Source: Pardosa pseudoannulata
Taxonomy: Eukaryota; Arthropoda; Arachnida; Araneae; Lycosidae
Assembly: GCA_032207245.1 (NCBI GenBank)
Contig: CM063502.1
Span: 134,427,573 to 134,491,572, forward strand
DNA: 64,000 nt
Direction of reading: 5' to 3'
The notes below the pieces were generated by a model, which made no database searches, was not told where the DNA came from, and saw nothing but the letters and a program-made list of their open reading frames with translations. This document shows positions 1 through 18,200 of this stretch, in pieces (position 1 is the first letter of the stretch; every line of letters starts with the position of its first letter). Made by a program: the position numbers and the translations under genes.

Positions 1-1440
1 TAATAAGCAACTTTTGTATAAATTATTAAAAAGAAAGTTGAATGAATCTTTAAAAAAAATAAAAAGTATATTTTTAACAACGTCTATATTGTATTTATAA
101 AATTGGTTAAACATAATTAAATAGTTGTAATAATAATTTAATAGAATATTAATAAGCTCAGTTATCAATATAATAAATATTAATAAGCACCTTTTGTATA
201 TATTATTAAAAAGAAATTTGAATGAATCTTTAAAATAATAAAAAGTATATTTTTAGCAACGTCTATATATTATTTATAAAATTGTTTAAATATAGTTAAA
301 CAGTAACGATAATAATTTCATGAAATATTCACAAGCTCAGTTATTAATATAATAAATATTAATAAGCAACTTTTGTATAAATTATTAAAAAGAAAGTTGA
401 ATGAATCTTTAAAATAATAAAAAGTATATTTTTAGCAACGTCTATATATTATTTATAAAATTGTTTAAATATAGTTAAACAGTAACGATAATAATTTCAT
501 GAAATATTCACAAGCTCAGTTATTAATATAATAAATATTAATAAGCAACTTTTGTATAAATTATTAAAACGAAAGTTGAATGAATCATTAAAAAAATAAA
601 AAACAATATTTTTAACAACGTCTATATTGTATTTATAAAATTGGTTAAACATAATTAAATAGTTGTAATAATAATTTAATAGAATATTAATAAGCTCAGT
701 TATCAATATAATAAATATTAATAAGCACCTTTTGTATATATTATTAAAAAGAAATTTGAATGAATCTTTAAAAAAATAAAAAGAATATTTTTAGCAATGT
801 TTATATTGTATTTATAAAATTGGTTAAATATAATTAAACAGTAATAATAATAATTTAATAGAATATTAATAAGCTCAGTTATTAATATAATAAATATTAA
901 TAAGCAACTTTTGTATAAATTATTAAAAAGAAAGTTGAATGAATCTTTAAAAAAAATAAAAAGTATATTTTTAACAACGTCTATATTGTATTTATAAAAT
1001 TGGTTAAATATAATTTAACAGTAATAATAATAATTTAATAGAATATTAATAAGCTCAGTTATTAATATAATAAATATTAATAAGCAACTTTTGTATATTA
1101 TTAAAAAGAAAGTTGAATGAATCTTTAAAAAAATAAAAAGAATATTTTAACAATGTCTATATTGTATTTATAAAATTGGTTAAATATAATTAAACAGTAA
1201 TAATAATAATTTAATAGAATATTAATAGCTCAGTTATTAATATAATAAATATTAATAATCAACTTTTGTATATATTATTAAAAAGAAAGTTGAATGAATC
1301 TTTAAAATAATAAAAAGTATATTTTTAGCAACGTCTATATATTATTTATAAAATTGTTTAAATATAGTTAAACAGTAACAGTAAACGATAATATTTATTT
1401 ATATAAATATTTAACAAGCTCAGTTATTAAAATATAATAA
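1..1440. repeat. AT-rich satellite array, ~180-bp monomer, about 8 copies
   Basis: Monomers begin with a TAATAAGC-type start near 1, 181, 360, 539, 719, 899, 1079 and 1253, so the period is 174-180 bp. Each contains the landmarks AAGTTGAATGAATC, CAACGTCTATAT and AAGCTCAGTTAT. Variants fall into types: copies 1 and 4 share TTGGTTAAACATAATTAAAT, copies 2, 3 and 8 share TTGTTTAAATATAGTTAAAC, and copies 5-7 are intermediate. This suggests a higher-order order. The array runs off the left edge. No coding potential. Confidence 0.95.
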
Positions 1441-2620
1441 ATATTTAATGCAACGTATATAAAATAAAAAGTTAATTATAAAAAATTAAATAAAAAAATA
1501 ACAAATAATAATTATATAATTAAAAAAAAAATAAATAATTAAAGAAAAATAAAAAAGAATAGAAAATAAAAAAATAAAAACAATATTTGTATAATTATAA
1601 AAAAAAATTGAGTTAAAATAATAATTAAAAAAAATAAAAAAAATTAAATAAACATTTAAAATTAAAAAAAAATAATTAAAAGAATATTTAAATAAAAGTA
1701 ATGTAAAAAATTTATTAAATATAATTAAGTAATAACAAATTTAAGATAATTGCTGATTTTTTTAAAATAAAAAAAAAATTTTTATAAAACTTATTAAAAA
1801 AATAATAAAAAAAAAATAATTAAAATATAATAAAAATAAAAGTATAAAAAATTTAATAAAAAAAAATAAAAAAAAAAAAATAAAATAATACAAATTTAAA
1901 TATAAAAAAATTAATAAGCAATATATAGAATTAAAAAAATTAATAAATAAAAAAAAAAAAAAAGAAATATTGTAAAAAAAAAATAAAAAAATAAAAATAA
2001 AATAGAAAATAAATTATATAATAAATAAATATAAAAAAATAATAAAAAATAAAAAAAAAATTAAAATATAAAAATAAAAATATAAAAAAAAAGCAATTAT
2101 AATTATTTAAAAAATAAAAATTAAAAAACAAAAAATTTAAAATAAATATAATAAAATAAATATAAATAAAAAAAAAAATTAAAAAAAGTTGAATGAATCT
2201 TTAAAAAGTATATAAAAGAAATAAAAAAAATTTAAAATAATAATAAAATTTAATAAAATTAATAATATAATAAAAATTATAAATAAAAACTTAATTAAAA
2301 TTAAAAAAAAGAAAGTTGAATAAAAAAATCTTAAAAAATATTTAGCAAAAAATTTTTAGCAAATATTGTATTTATAAAATTAATAAATTATAACAGTAAT
2401 GATAATAATTTAAGAATATATTAATAATCGCAGTAAATTTTATTTTATATATTTAAAAAAAATATCAAAAAATTTATAAAGAAAAAGGTAAAGGTATATC
2501 ATTGGCAAAATCATTTTAATAAGTTGAATAAAAATCTTTAATTTAATAAATTAATTTTATAAATAAAAAAATTAAAATTAAAAAAATAAGTTTAGTATTT
2601 TACATAATATTATATTTAAG
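1441..2620. repeat. degenerate A-rich tract with satellite remnants
   Basis: Nearly pure A/T, mostly runs of A broken by T, with almost no G or C. Islands such as AAAGTTGAATGAATCTTT near 2186 and AAAGAAAGTTGAAT near 2308 match the satellite monomer upstream, so this is decayed or badly called satellite. Apparent reading frames here (for example minus strand 1940-2131, poly-Phe/Tyr/Ile) are low-complexity artefacts. Confidence 0.8.
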
Positions 2621-2624
2621 AAGC

Positions 2625-2830
2625 AAATCTAGGGGTCTTCTGCTTGGTTCCTGCTTCTAAATTACGAGGAACTAGGGGGGGGGGAGGTTAATATTAATCG
2701 CGTCCGTAGCATACCTTAAGGTACACGTGCTCGTCGGGTGATGCTAAACGAGTAAGAGGTTAACAGCATTGTTAAGGAGTTAGGACAATGTCTGTATCGT
2801 CTGCTGCACTTGAATAAAATATTTAAAAAG
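2625..2830. repeat. dispersed repeat fragment, related to 43190-43500
   Basis: A GC-richer island shares a string of landmarks with 43360-43440: GCTTCTAAATT then GAGGA, AGGTT-ATATT, and CCTTA-GGTRCAC. It includes a G10 run at 2675-2684. It is probably a small transposable element relic of unknown class. Confidence 0.5.
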
Positions 2831-3573
2831 CCTTTTTTTGCAACTTGAACATTAATGTTTGCAAATAAATCCAAGAACGGAAAAAATGGTTGTGAAGTTA
2901 ATTTTTTCTGAGTTAGTTAATGGTAATAAATATGATTTTGCTGTTAACTCTGCTAGAAAGAGTACGAATAATATAATGACTACTTCTTTTTACATGTTTC
3001 TTTTGCTCTTAATAAAATTAAAATAATTTTTTAAATCTAAGCAATAAATTTGAAGATATAGAAAAGAAAATCTGAGAAAAATTCTTTTAAATTGGTTAGC
3101 ATATAAATTAGCTTTTTTTGAACTAATAATACTAAGCTACTTAGTCTGAAGCATAGGAAGTTTGCTTAACATTCTGTTAATACTTTTATCTAGAGTTCTA
3201 GAACTTTTTTGGAAACATTTACTTCCCAGATCGAAGGCTGAGTTCGAAGCAGTTACTTACTAAGAATAAATTTATACTTAAAAGATATTTTACTTTACTT
3301 TATTACTACTTTATACTTAAAAATGAAACAAATAGCCACATGGTAAAACAAAAATACCAATTTATGACATTTTAATTCGTATTAACTTACTGTTATTTAT
3401 TGTATACTTTATTATTCTAATCAATCGTGATTTGTTGATTGTGAAAAAACAGTCTGTCATGAAAAAGTGATTTCATTTTAAAACTACTCTTACTCTACTT
3501 TAAAATTGCTCTAACATGGAGCTTCTCTATAGTAATTATTTTTTCTTATGAATTTTGGAGTTTCCAGAGATAT
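2831..3573. other. AT-rich intergenic, nothing recognised
   Basis: No open frame above background, no known repeat landmarks and no RNA gene signatures seen on either strand. Confidence 0.6.
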
Positions 3574-3808
3574 TGTCACGAAGATTCGAATGAACACACC
3601 GTTTAACTTAACAGACGAGTTTATTGAAGCTAAGTAGCAACTCATATCTTTACAAGATCGAGAAGTAGCCTACAACTAGTGGGTATCAGTTTTTATACCC
3701 GAACAGAATATTCGAGAAATAACTAATTTACATAATAAAGAAATATCTAGAATGTTCGAGAACATAAGGAAACAATAAATAACATTTTTTTAAAATTAAA
3801 ATTCCACA
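3574..3808 (-). mobile_element. LTR-like sequence (solo LTR candidate)
   Basis: Read on the minus strand, the segment starts TGTGGAATT and ends CGTGACA, giving TG...CA ends. It carries a TATA box (GGGTATAAAAACT, near 3700) and a poly(A) signal (CAATAAACTC, near 3630) in the order expected for an LTR. No clear target-site duplication is visible. No internal retroelement genes follow, so it would be a solo LTR or a fragment. Confidence 0.5.
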
Positions 3809-3819
3809 CTTTGGATCAA

Positions 3820-4075
3820 CCGCCATGACAAGGATCGAACACACAAACTTCGAGTCTGGATATCGTGCTTTGACCAACCCTCCACTAAGCTCGTTGGCAA
3901 AGTTCTTTATGCCGCAATATTTTAAATGTCAATAACGCTAAGACATTGCGGTACAGATAATTTAAGTTCATTCCATAACAATATATCAATCTCTAACCCC
4001 TTTAAAAAAGTGCTTTTATCCTTCGTGAGCAAAGCAGCAGACTGTAGCGCCCCAAACTAAACCAAACTAAATCTT
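3820..4075 (-). repeat. tRNA-like (SINE) fragments
   Basis: On the minus strand 3822-3900 looks like a tRNA-derived head, with GTTCGATCC as B box and an A-box-like TTAGTGGAGGG. At 4040-4075 the plus strand shows GACTGTAGCGCCCCAAACTA and further CCAAACTAAA repeats, which matches the 3' tail of the SINE family at 38915-39100. The two pieces are oppositely oriented, so at least two insertions or a rearrangement are involved. Confidence 0.5.
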
Positions 4076-4661
4076 TAAAATAGTTTTGTGAGAACTTTCT
4101 ATCCCAGATTAATAATACTAAAATAACGTTTTCATCCAGGAAACTTTATTCTCTTATTTAAACATAAAATGACTTCTTCTGGAAACTTTTAAAAAATCAT
4201 CAACATTTCAGGGAATGAAACCATATAAAATTTCAGTAAAAGTATAAAAGCGGATTTTATTTTCCCATTACATTAAAAAATATTCAGTTCAAACACAATA
4301 TTCCCCCCGGAGTTGTGAAAGCTATTGAAATCTCTTATTTTCAACACACTGAAAGGTACCAGTATTTTGTGAAAATATTTACATTTCATGACTGTTATTG
4401 GACTATTTTGAATTGAAAAAAATGAGTATGTTTTGTAAAACGAATTCTAAAAACTATTAATAATCTTATACCGGATTTTTACGGTGTTGTAAATAATATG
4501 AAATTCCAAAATCCTAAATATATAGCAGTGTAATTGTCTATAAATTTTTATAACAAACAGCGTATCCTAATATTTCTAGGCAGATCCATATTTTTAAAAA
4601 ATAAAGGTATTCTTCTAAAAAAACTAAAAGGTAACTTCTAATAAAATAAAGAACAACCTCG
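4076..4661. other. AT-rich intergenic, nothing recognised
   Basis: No supported gene or repeat; short random open frames only. Confidence 0.6.
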
Positions 4662-5895
<1,234 letters not shown>

Positions 5896-5957
5896 ATATA
5901 TCTAGGTTATTAGAAATTAAAAGTATTAACATAAATTTATAAGATTAATGAGGACTT

Positions 5958-6013
<56 letters not shown>

Positions 6014-7129
6014 TAACACATAGATAGTAATTACTAAATTTTTTATAAAATTTAGTAATATAAACAATATTAATTGGTGTCCAGATGAATCCAATGGTCT
6101 TTGTAATGTGAAATATATAGCTCTGTTATATGAATCTATATTTTACACATGTATAAGTAATTAATAAATAAGTTAGAATATTTTTACAAATAAAAGAAAA
6201 ATATTAAAGCTGTGCAATTTTAAGAGCATTTGCTTTTTAAATTTTAAATGCGAATATTAATTGTTACTTTATTATAAATATAAACGTTAACGGAATCTTA
6301 CGGTTTTTCTTTATTCCTTTTCATTCATTTAATTTCATTGTAATAATATCAAACAAACAGAATGTGTTACATATCTTGAAATTATGAATAATTTGAATGA
6401 TATTTATAAACATCTATAAATGTGATGAAAATGTGCAAAATAAATACACTTTGTTGTTTAATTTTTAAAAATATGTGTTCTTAAAGAATTAGTTTGAATA
6501 ATTGTAATGAAAAACTTCAAATCTCTGTATCCTGTTTAGTTTGTTATGTTTAAACAAATATTTATCTTCAATTGTAATAGAAAATATTTTGGAAAATTTG
6601 AGCAACGAGAAAAATGAAATGCTTTCCAGATTGTTATTATCAAACATTTTCTTTTAAAAGACAAGAATGCTATAAATTATATTCATGAATTTATTTTATA
6701 CTCATATTTCCAGAAGGTTTAATTTAAAATGCACTAGAAAGGTAATTTTAATGAAAATTTATTTTTCAATTAATATAAGTTAATTAATAGAGAAAATTGA
6801 TTATGACATAGGACAGAGGGAAAAAAAGTGCAATAAAAAGTTAAAAATATATACATAAGAAAAATATGTAATATTATAAAAAGTTTGTAAAAGTTATTCA
6901 TTACCTTTTATGTGACTGCATGCCCATGGTTCTATATACATACAGAGCATAACTTATAATATTGTTGCGATATCAATGAAGCAATATAGTGCAAATAAAT
7001 GGACATATGGTAGTATTATTCAGCCACAATGTATCTACTTGTAATACCTCTCAGTCGATGTTAAGCCTTTACATTTTAAGTCACATACTTAATATACTTA
7101 CTTTCTTATATAAAATATTCATGTAAGGA
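5896..7129. other. AT-rich intergenic with a (TA)n run at 5962-6010
   Basis: Apart from the microsatellite immediately after the Tc1 relic, no gene or repeat was recognised. Confidence 0.6.
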
Positions 7130-7500
7130 TGTTTTAATCAAACTAACCCACTTAATTATAATAATATTCAAAAGAAATTTCTGTTTATTCTATATCTAAA
7201 ATGAGAACCTTTTGAGAAATACATCTGTTTCTCTATTAACTGTAATAAATTTTGGCGACCCCGCGAACCAAATTAATATCTGCTTAGCTGAACTTATATA
7301 AATCCTGTAAATAATTGAATTTTATTTTTTAGCTTCTCCATGTGATTTTTTTCTTAACACTGATCGTATGTTTCCATTGCACCCTCACGCCACTATATAA
7401 TCGAATTTAAAAGTTTTGAACAGAGAGTGACGGATTGTCTCAATACACTTAGTAATATTTTAAATTTAAAATTTTGCTATTTTGCTTCATTGAATAACAA
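7130..7500 (+). repeat. diverged dispersed repeat, copy 1 (paired with 17830-18200)
   Basis: Shares an ordered series with 17830-18200: CTGTTTATTCTATATCTAA, then GAGAAATACATCTGTTT, TTTGGCGAC or TTTGGCAAC, CACTATATAA or CACTATAAAA, and a T-rich end. TTTGGCGACCCCG resembles the LTR/primer-binding-site junction of Ty3-type retrotransposons, so both copies may be old LTR edges. That last step is inference. Confidence 0.4.
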
Positions 7501-8446
7501 CTTATTTATATATATATGGATATCATTCTTAGTTTGTAGTGGATAATAAACATCAATTATATACATACATAACGATATGTAACAACAAAAAAAAATGCAT
7601 ATTAACTGTATTCCGGTAGTACTATGTAGGATTTTATGACTGCATTTTTTCATATTTTTAAATTTGCTTTTAAAAATTATGTTTTAATGAAAGAGAAAGA
7701 ATATAAATAACAAAAAAGTGAAACTCCTTCTATACAACTGCAAAGAAGTCATGTAATTAAAAAGTTTTTTTAGATGCATATATTATGCACATGAATATTT
7801 AGATAGGATCTCTTGCAAATCTTTTAAATACAAAGATAATCTAGATACCATAAAAGAATCCCATACACGAATTTCATCGTTTGATACAGAAATTTTTACG
7901 CAAGGATAAAAAGGTATTTCACCTGAGATTACGCGAAGCTCGAAGATAAAAATTGAAAATGATGGCCTGGTCATTACCATAACGATATGTTAAATATATC
8001 CCACAGATGACTCAAACATTAAATTCCGAAAAATGCTGTATTATTCATGCAAATCATGTACACCATCTGAACATGAAAAATGATTTATTCGAAAATTTTC
8101 TGATATCTGTAGGAATAAGGTAAAACAAAACATGCATAAGTTATGGGATGCACATTATTTTACTTTAAAATAATTTGATGTAATTTTTTTTCGTTTTGGA
8201 TATGAAAAAATAGTAATTTCTTATACGTTTGCAATTAAAGAGTGTTACGTTTTATGAATATTTGATTATATTTCAGTTAAAGCTTGCTAAAACATGCATC
8301 AACACATACACATACACACACAAATTTTAAGGCTTAATGCAAATGTGTACTGGCCATATTGGAAACCTCTACTTCTATATTAGCCTATGGAGAAAATGCA
8401 TTTTTTTCTTATTGGTTTGAAATTTAGGATTCTTTAAATAAATTTT
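7501..8446. other. AT-rich intergenic, nothing recognised
   Basis: No supported feature. A minus-strand frame at 7783-7980 has no recognisable domain, unusual codon choice or conserved context. Confidence 0.6.
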
Positions 8447-12912
<4,466 letters not shown>

Positions 12913-13012
12913 ACGTTTCATAATTTTTTCTACTTAAATTTAAAACAAAAGATGCTTTTTTTTACTTTAATTTAATATTATTATTCTTAGCATTCTAATT
13001 AAATATTAATCT

Positions 13013-13234
13013 TGTAGAAGGACGAGACTCATTTATCCAAAAAGGCTTTGTGAAATAATCTATTTTTAGAAACCATTTTTATTCCGTTCGCTATGTTCCA
13101 CAACACAGTACAAAAACAACAACATATAGAACGCACACACTGATAGACGTGACTGGCACTATGGAAAACAAACTAGATAGCTCTCCTAACGCCATCTAAC
13201 ATAAAAGGAGAGGGGAGTAATTGTACCCGCTACA
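13013..13234 (-). mobile_element. solo LTR, 222 bp, 4-bp target duplication
   Basis: The segment is bounded by TGTAG and CTACA inverted ends and flanked by perfect 4-bp direct repeats ATCT (13009-13012 and 13235-13238). On the minus strand it begins TGTAGCGGGTACAATTAC and carries a poly(A) signal (CGGAATAAAAATGG, near 13080), as an LTR should. TG...CA ends and a 4-bp duplication fit a Ty3-type (gypsy) LTR left by recombination. No internal region remains. Confidence 0.8.
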
Positions 13235-13238
13235 ATCT

Positions 13239-14287
13239 TAAAAAAACCGTGCAATACTACTATACTACTATTGATCACCATATGGCCACTTTATTACTAT
13301 TTTTGCAAAACAGCTTGTTCTTTGACGCCTTGCATTTTGGGTGGCAAAAGATTAGGACATTAATGTAAAGCAATACAAATTTTATTACCTAAGTACAGAA
13401 AGGGGAAAATAACATGAACTCCAACTTAAAGTGGGTAATAGCAAGGATTCAACAGACTTTCTCCTACAAGCTGGATGGACGTAAGTGAAAAATGCCATAT
13501 TTCACTCTTTGAAAACTATGGTTTTCATTGTTTTTTTCGTGCCTTATGCGTCTCTTCCAAATGGTTTTAGGTAATAGTTTAGTAAGATTCCTGTGGTATT
13601 GAGTGCTGGATAGAGAACAAACGAATAAGACAAATTGCAAATCATATCTAATTTTTATAGTACTAGTATAACTTTGTACAACCTTTTGCTATTTCCACAA
13701 TTGTACAAGTGTCTTGTAACAGTTAATGTAATTGATGAACTGTGGAACAGATTTAGAAGAAATAGTTCTACCTTTTGTGGAAGCAGAAATACAAAAACTT
13801 GATCTATGATGACTGAATCTATACATTTATTTTTCGAGTTAAATTTTTTATTGATTCATATCAACGTTAAAATCAGAAATTCTCATAAAAGATTACAATT
13901 CTACGTATGTTCTACCACTATAGTTATTAGTCCCTATAATGTAATTGCCCTAAATGAAATGTGATGTAATGGTGTGAAAAGTGATATTTTGGAACTCCTT
14001 GGGCACATTTATGGATTCATCCTTGACCTCAGTCTTGACTCAATGCATCTGATAAAGTAAAAGTCATTCATATTGCCATATATGGGTTAACATTTATTTT
14101 TATTCAGATGACTTAGAACTCTATGCTATATTAAACCTGTATAAAATATACACTATTTCGAAAGCTTCAAGATTACTGTTATATGATTGCGCATTTCCTT
14201 TTCTATATTCGATCAAACTGGTTTAACCTGATTTTTTGATTGATCGTGAGAACATACCAAGTGATGTATGAATGGTGAAACAACAAG
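13239..14287. other. AT-rich intergenic, nothing recognised
   Basis: No supported gene or repeat. Confidence 0.55.
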
Positions 14288-14875
14288 TCGTCAGCCAAAG
14301 GTATGTCGTCCACGGCACATTGAATCCAGATGGTTGGTTGGTTCCTTGAGGCTTAATGGCACTGCATCCTCCTGGGATAAGTTGTGCCTAACACAAGTAC
14401 TCATTAATATGTAAAAGATTTTAAAAATAATTTCAAAGGGTAAAGCGTAAAGATGAAGCGATGAATTGACAAAAGATACGAAGAGAAACATATGTAAAAT
14501 TAAAAAAGTGAATGGGATGTGATTATATTATCAAATATGAGGATAAAAATTAATGACTTTTAAAAAGGTAAAAACTCCAGGTTGTGGCGACGTACTTAAA
14601 ACATACTTCTTATCGGGAGTAGTAAATTTAAAATAATGGAGACGATGCTGATTAAAAATGGGACAGTCGGTTAGGGTGTGTTTAACGGACATGTCGACCT
14701 TACAAATTTTACATGTAGGTGCGTGGTCTCCCAGAAAGAGATGAGAATGGGTGAACCGTGTGTGTCCGATAAGGAGGCGGGTGAGGATGACATCATGCTT
14801 TCTGGACGAGAGAGGGTGCCACTCTTCAATTTTCGGGTTGATATTACGAAGTTTATTATCGATATTTGAATCCCA
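14288..14875 (-). mobile_element. LINE (non-LTR retrotransposon) 3' fragment
   Basis: On the minus strand, 14870 down to about 14640 encodes the C-terminal end of a LINE ORF2. It reads WHPLSSRKHDVILTRLLIGH, then TRFTHSHL, a Cys-rich CKICKVDMSVKHTL and TDCPIF. This is the typical LTRLRIGHT...C-x2-C...H-x4-C tail after the RNase H or RT domain of Jockey/I-type LINEs. It is followed by a 3' UTR-like stretch ending near 14288 with GTGCCATTAAGCCTCAAGGA. The 5' part is missing, as in most LINE copies, and the left boundary is approximate. Confidence 0.75.
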
Positions 14876-14879
14876 ATCG

Positions 14880-15735
14880 CTCTGCCAAATGTTATGAAAG
14901 CAACCTTTTATATATTATCCAGAGGAGATTTATAATGCTACTCTTTGTTCAGAAGGGATCGAAGAACTACAACAGTGGAGACCCAGACATTGTTTCTCAA
15001 CACAGTGTACAGCGTACATTGCTATGTATGGTCCTACGTAGCTGGAGCCCAAATCATATCCCTACACTGACGACACGTCATCGCAAACGTCTGCAGTGGT
15101 CCAAGAAACATTGGAATTGGATATTAGAAGAATGGAAGAAATTGAATGGTCCAACGAATCACATTTTCTGGTCCATCATTTTAACTGGTGTTTGTGTATA
15201 CGCCGGTTTAAAAAGGACATCCTGACTCCCCGTATGCACAGCTAGACGTAGACAAGCCGGTCGCGGGAGTATTATGACGTGGATAATGTTTTCATGAAGC
15301 ACATTAAGACTCACAATCCCCATAGAACAATCTCTGACGCCTGTGTACTACTTGAACATCGTTGCAGACCAGGTTACCCATGCATAACAACAGTATATCC
15401 TGCAGTGGAAGATTTTAACCAACAGGGTAATGCACCATGTCATAAGGGTAAAATTGTCAAGAAGTATTTCGAAGAATATCCCAATGACTTTCAAGCGTCA
15501 TTTCCTCTAAATTCACCTAACATTAATCGAATAGATCATTTGTAGTCCCACCTAGAAAACCAAATTCATGGTGCCACACTACCTCCTCGCAATGTGCAGG
15601 AATTGCAGGACCAGTTGGTAACCGTTTCGCACATGTTATTCCAGACTACTTATCAGAACCTTGTAGAGTCAAGGCCACGCCAGGTGGTTGGCGATTTTGA
15701 AGTATAAAGATAGTCTTACATGTTATTAATAGGGT
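14880..15735 (+). pseudogene. second Tc1-like transposase relic
   Basis: Plus-strand fragments in order: SQHSVQRTLLCMVLRSW, then LTTRHRKRLQWSKKHWNW near 14990-15125 (end of the DNA-binding part). Next are FNQQGNAPCHKGKIVKKYFE near 15415-15475 (second catalytic region, normally QQDNAPCH) and SPNINRIDHL near 15510-15545 (normally SPDLNPIEHLW). A C-terminal LVESRPRQ-like piece lies near 15660. The catalytic DNA is changed to GNA and the NPIEH motif to NRIDH. Several frameshifts and stops are present. It abuts the LINE fragment. Terminal repeats were not identified. Confidence 0.75.
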
Positions 15736-17108
15736 GGTCATAATGTAATATCTCTTCGGTGTATTTAGACCATTATGGGAATAATATTCATACTAGACAG
15801 TTAATCATACCAAATTGTGCTTCTTGAGGAAGATTACATCTCAAATAATAGAATTATTATATTAGGGATATGACTAGAATTGTCGTAAGCACTTTTGTTT
15901 GTCTGTTACACTTTAATTTACATGGGTTTTCAAGTTTTTATGGAATTCATGCCGAGAAGAATTCACTGTTACTGAAAACAAACAGCAAGCTGATATACAA
16001 ATCTCTTAAAAATTTATTGATTTATAATTATAATTATTTAATAATTACGAAATATTAAGAAATAAGCTTTAATTGAAAATACAATACATTTCAAAATTTG
16101 CATATTTGATTTTTTTTAATGTTTTCCTTCTTTCATTGATAAAAATTACGCAGAATAAAACTGCAACTTCAGTTATAGAAATTTCTTTAACCAGCTTGTT
16201 TAATGGATATGTGTAAATTTTATGTTCATCAACTTTGGAATATTTCTCTATAGCATAATCAGAATCAGAAAGTATAAGATAAACATTCAAACTTTGGTAA
16301 TAACCTAGTAAAATATTTCTTTGTTAATAAACTAGTGCTTTGGATGTATAACAATTGTATAACTTTCAAAATTAATAAGCCCTGAGAGAAAAAAAATATT
16401 TCTATCTTCACATATTTATTACAAACATATTTATGGATATCTATTTATAAATACTCTCAGATACTTGAGAGATATTGAGAAATGCTCAATGCATAAAATT
16501 ATTTTCAATCTTTACATAAAGCTATTATTATAGGCCTAGGGACAAATTTTTGTACATTATTTTATTTTTCTATATTTTCAATGGGATAATGTATTTAAAA
16601 TTTAAAATAAGTGTATTTATTAACATTCTCTGTAACCCAAATGAATTATAATAATTAGTTTCGAAATGCAGAACTACACGAGTAAATTATCAGACCATCT
16701 AATTATTATTTAATCAGTATTAAATTAATGAGGCAAATAAATCAATGAATATAAATTAATTATTGTAAATAAGATTTAACAGATTTTACATGCCCTTAAG
16801 GTGTATTATTTTATAACATTTTAGTTAAGAAATTTATTCTAATACCAAAATACAGTAATATGCTTGATGTAGTATTTTTGTTTTCAATTAAAACTATAAT
16901 AATCTCCGAGGAATAAAAATTTTTTAGAGTATTATTATTTGTTGTATTTTCCTGAATAAAATCAAGCAGGCTGAATTTAAGGATGCTAAAAGATTTCTAT
17001 TTATATAACAGAAAATAAGTAGGTGGTTAAAAACAATACTTGCTATAAATATACAAATAAAGAACACTAAATAACATTGATATATATTGCATTCCAACCA
17101 AAATAAAG
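15736..17108. other. AT-rich intergenic, nothing recognised
   Basis: No supported feature. Confidence 0.55.
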
Positions 17109-17295
17109 AGAAAAACGTGTCTCGGATTATTTATTCTCATCATCTGTGAGATACATCTACGTGTCCAGTGTGAAACGCGTGAAAGAATGCAATGTATGCC
17201 GAGAAATCCATCAGCTCAATTACAAGGGCAAAAACTTAGCTATTTTTCAAATTCTCGGCATAGAAGTAGGTTTCTTTTGCGACGAGAAAGGAAAC
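17109..17295 (+). CDS. exon-like segment of an unrecognised host gene
   Basis: About 187 bp stay open in one frame, with base composition unlike the flanks (several CpGs, codon-like third positions). The segment ends at a good donor, AAC|GTGAGTAG at 17296. An in-frame TAA at 17104 precedes it, and AG dinucleotides at 17107-17110 could serve as acceptor, though the upstream pyrimidine tract is weak. The frame includes VKECNVCREIHQLNYKGK and LGIEVGFFCDEKGN, with a C-x2-C pair and a third Cys. I do not recognise the family. No second exon was found nearby. It may be a real internal exon or a relic of one. Confidence 0.35.
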
Positions 17296-17829
17296 GTGAG
17301 TAGATAAAATTTCTTTACTACTACTATTTTTTCTTTCGATCTATGCCACCATCACTAAAAGTTTTTTTAAAAACTTTTTATTTTCAATTAATCTAGAAGG
17401 TGATATGTAATGGGTTTAAATTATTTTACTATAATATAATTACAGATATAAGATTTGATAAATGTTTAGACCTAAGTGTTTATTGTTGCTCTTTTTAATA
17501 ATTTGGTAGTTGATCCTAATACCACACAAATAAAATTGGACATCCGGTAAACATTCAGCCGGACATTTTAAGCTTGAAGTGGATGCTCAATTAAAAGCTA
17601 AGTGCTGTTACATATGACAAAGAAAGGTTATTTATGAGAAAACATACTAAAAGACACGATGTATACCAATATTTCGTATGATACGATCAAAATTAAAACA
17701 CTTATAACACTTATATTTATCTTTAATAAAAGGTTATATGGTTAAAAAGAATTTTAACTTCAAATGTACGTATAAAAAACTAAATAAGATTGATACATAT
17801 AGGTATAAATGTACATATATGTGATGATA
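17296..17829. other. AT-rich intergenic, nothing recognised
   Basis: If 17109-17295 is an exon this would be intron sequence. No partner exon is visible. Confidence 0.5.
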
Positions 17830-18200
17830 ATTTAACTCCAAACTAATTTACTTATAATTGTACTCTAAAATACATTTCTGTTGATTCTATCTCTAATATT
17901 ACAACATTTGGAGAGATATCTGTGTTTATCTTTTGTTTGTGTCAAAATTTGGCAACTTCGCATACAAAAAATTAATTTCTACTTATCTCAACTATTCTCA
18001 TGTAACTTCTTTACGTAACTTAGTTTCGATTTTTACATATTATCATGGAATTAATGGTAGTATTTTCATTGACTGTCTTACTAGAACCCCACAGCACTAT
18101 AAAACCAAATGTTACACGTTTTGGCGACTTGTTTCAATAAACTCAAAACTTTTAATTTCAAATTTTGATGTTTCCGTTCTAATCAATTTAAGGTGTCAAA
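17830..18200 (+). repeat. diverged dispersed repeat, copy 2 (paired with 7130-7500)
   Basis: Aligns by eye with 7130-7500, with matching order of CTGTTGATTCTATCTCTAA, GAGAGATATCTGTGTTT, TTTGGCAACTTCGCATAC, CACTATAAAACC and the T-rich end. Probably an old retroelement edge. Confidence 0.4.

Noticed and set aside
1..2620. Mitochondrial DNA insertion suggested by extreme AT content
   Set aside because: The sequence is a tandem array of a ~180-bp unit with no mitochondrial genes.
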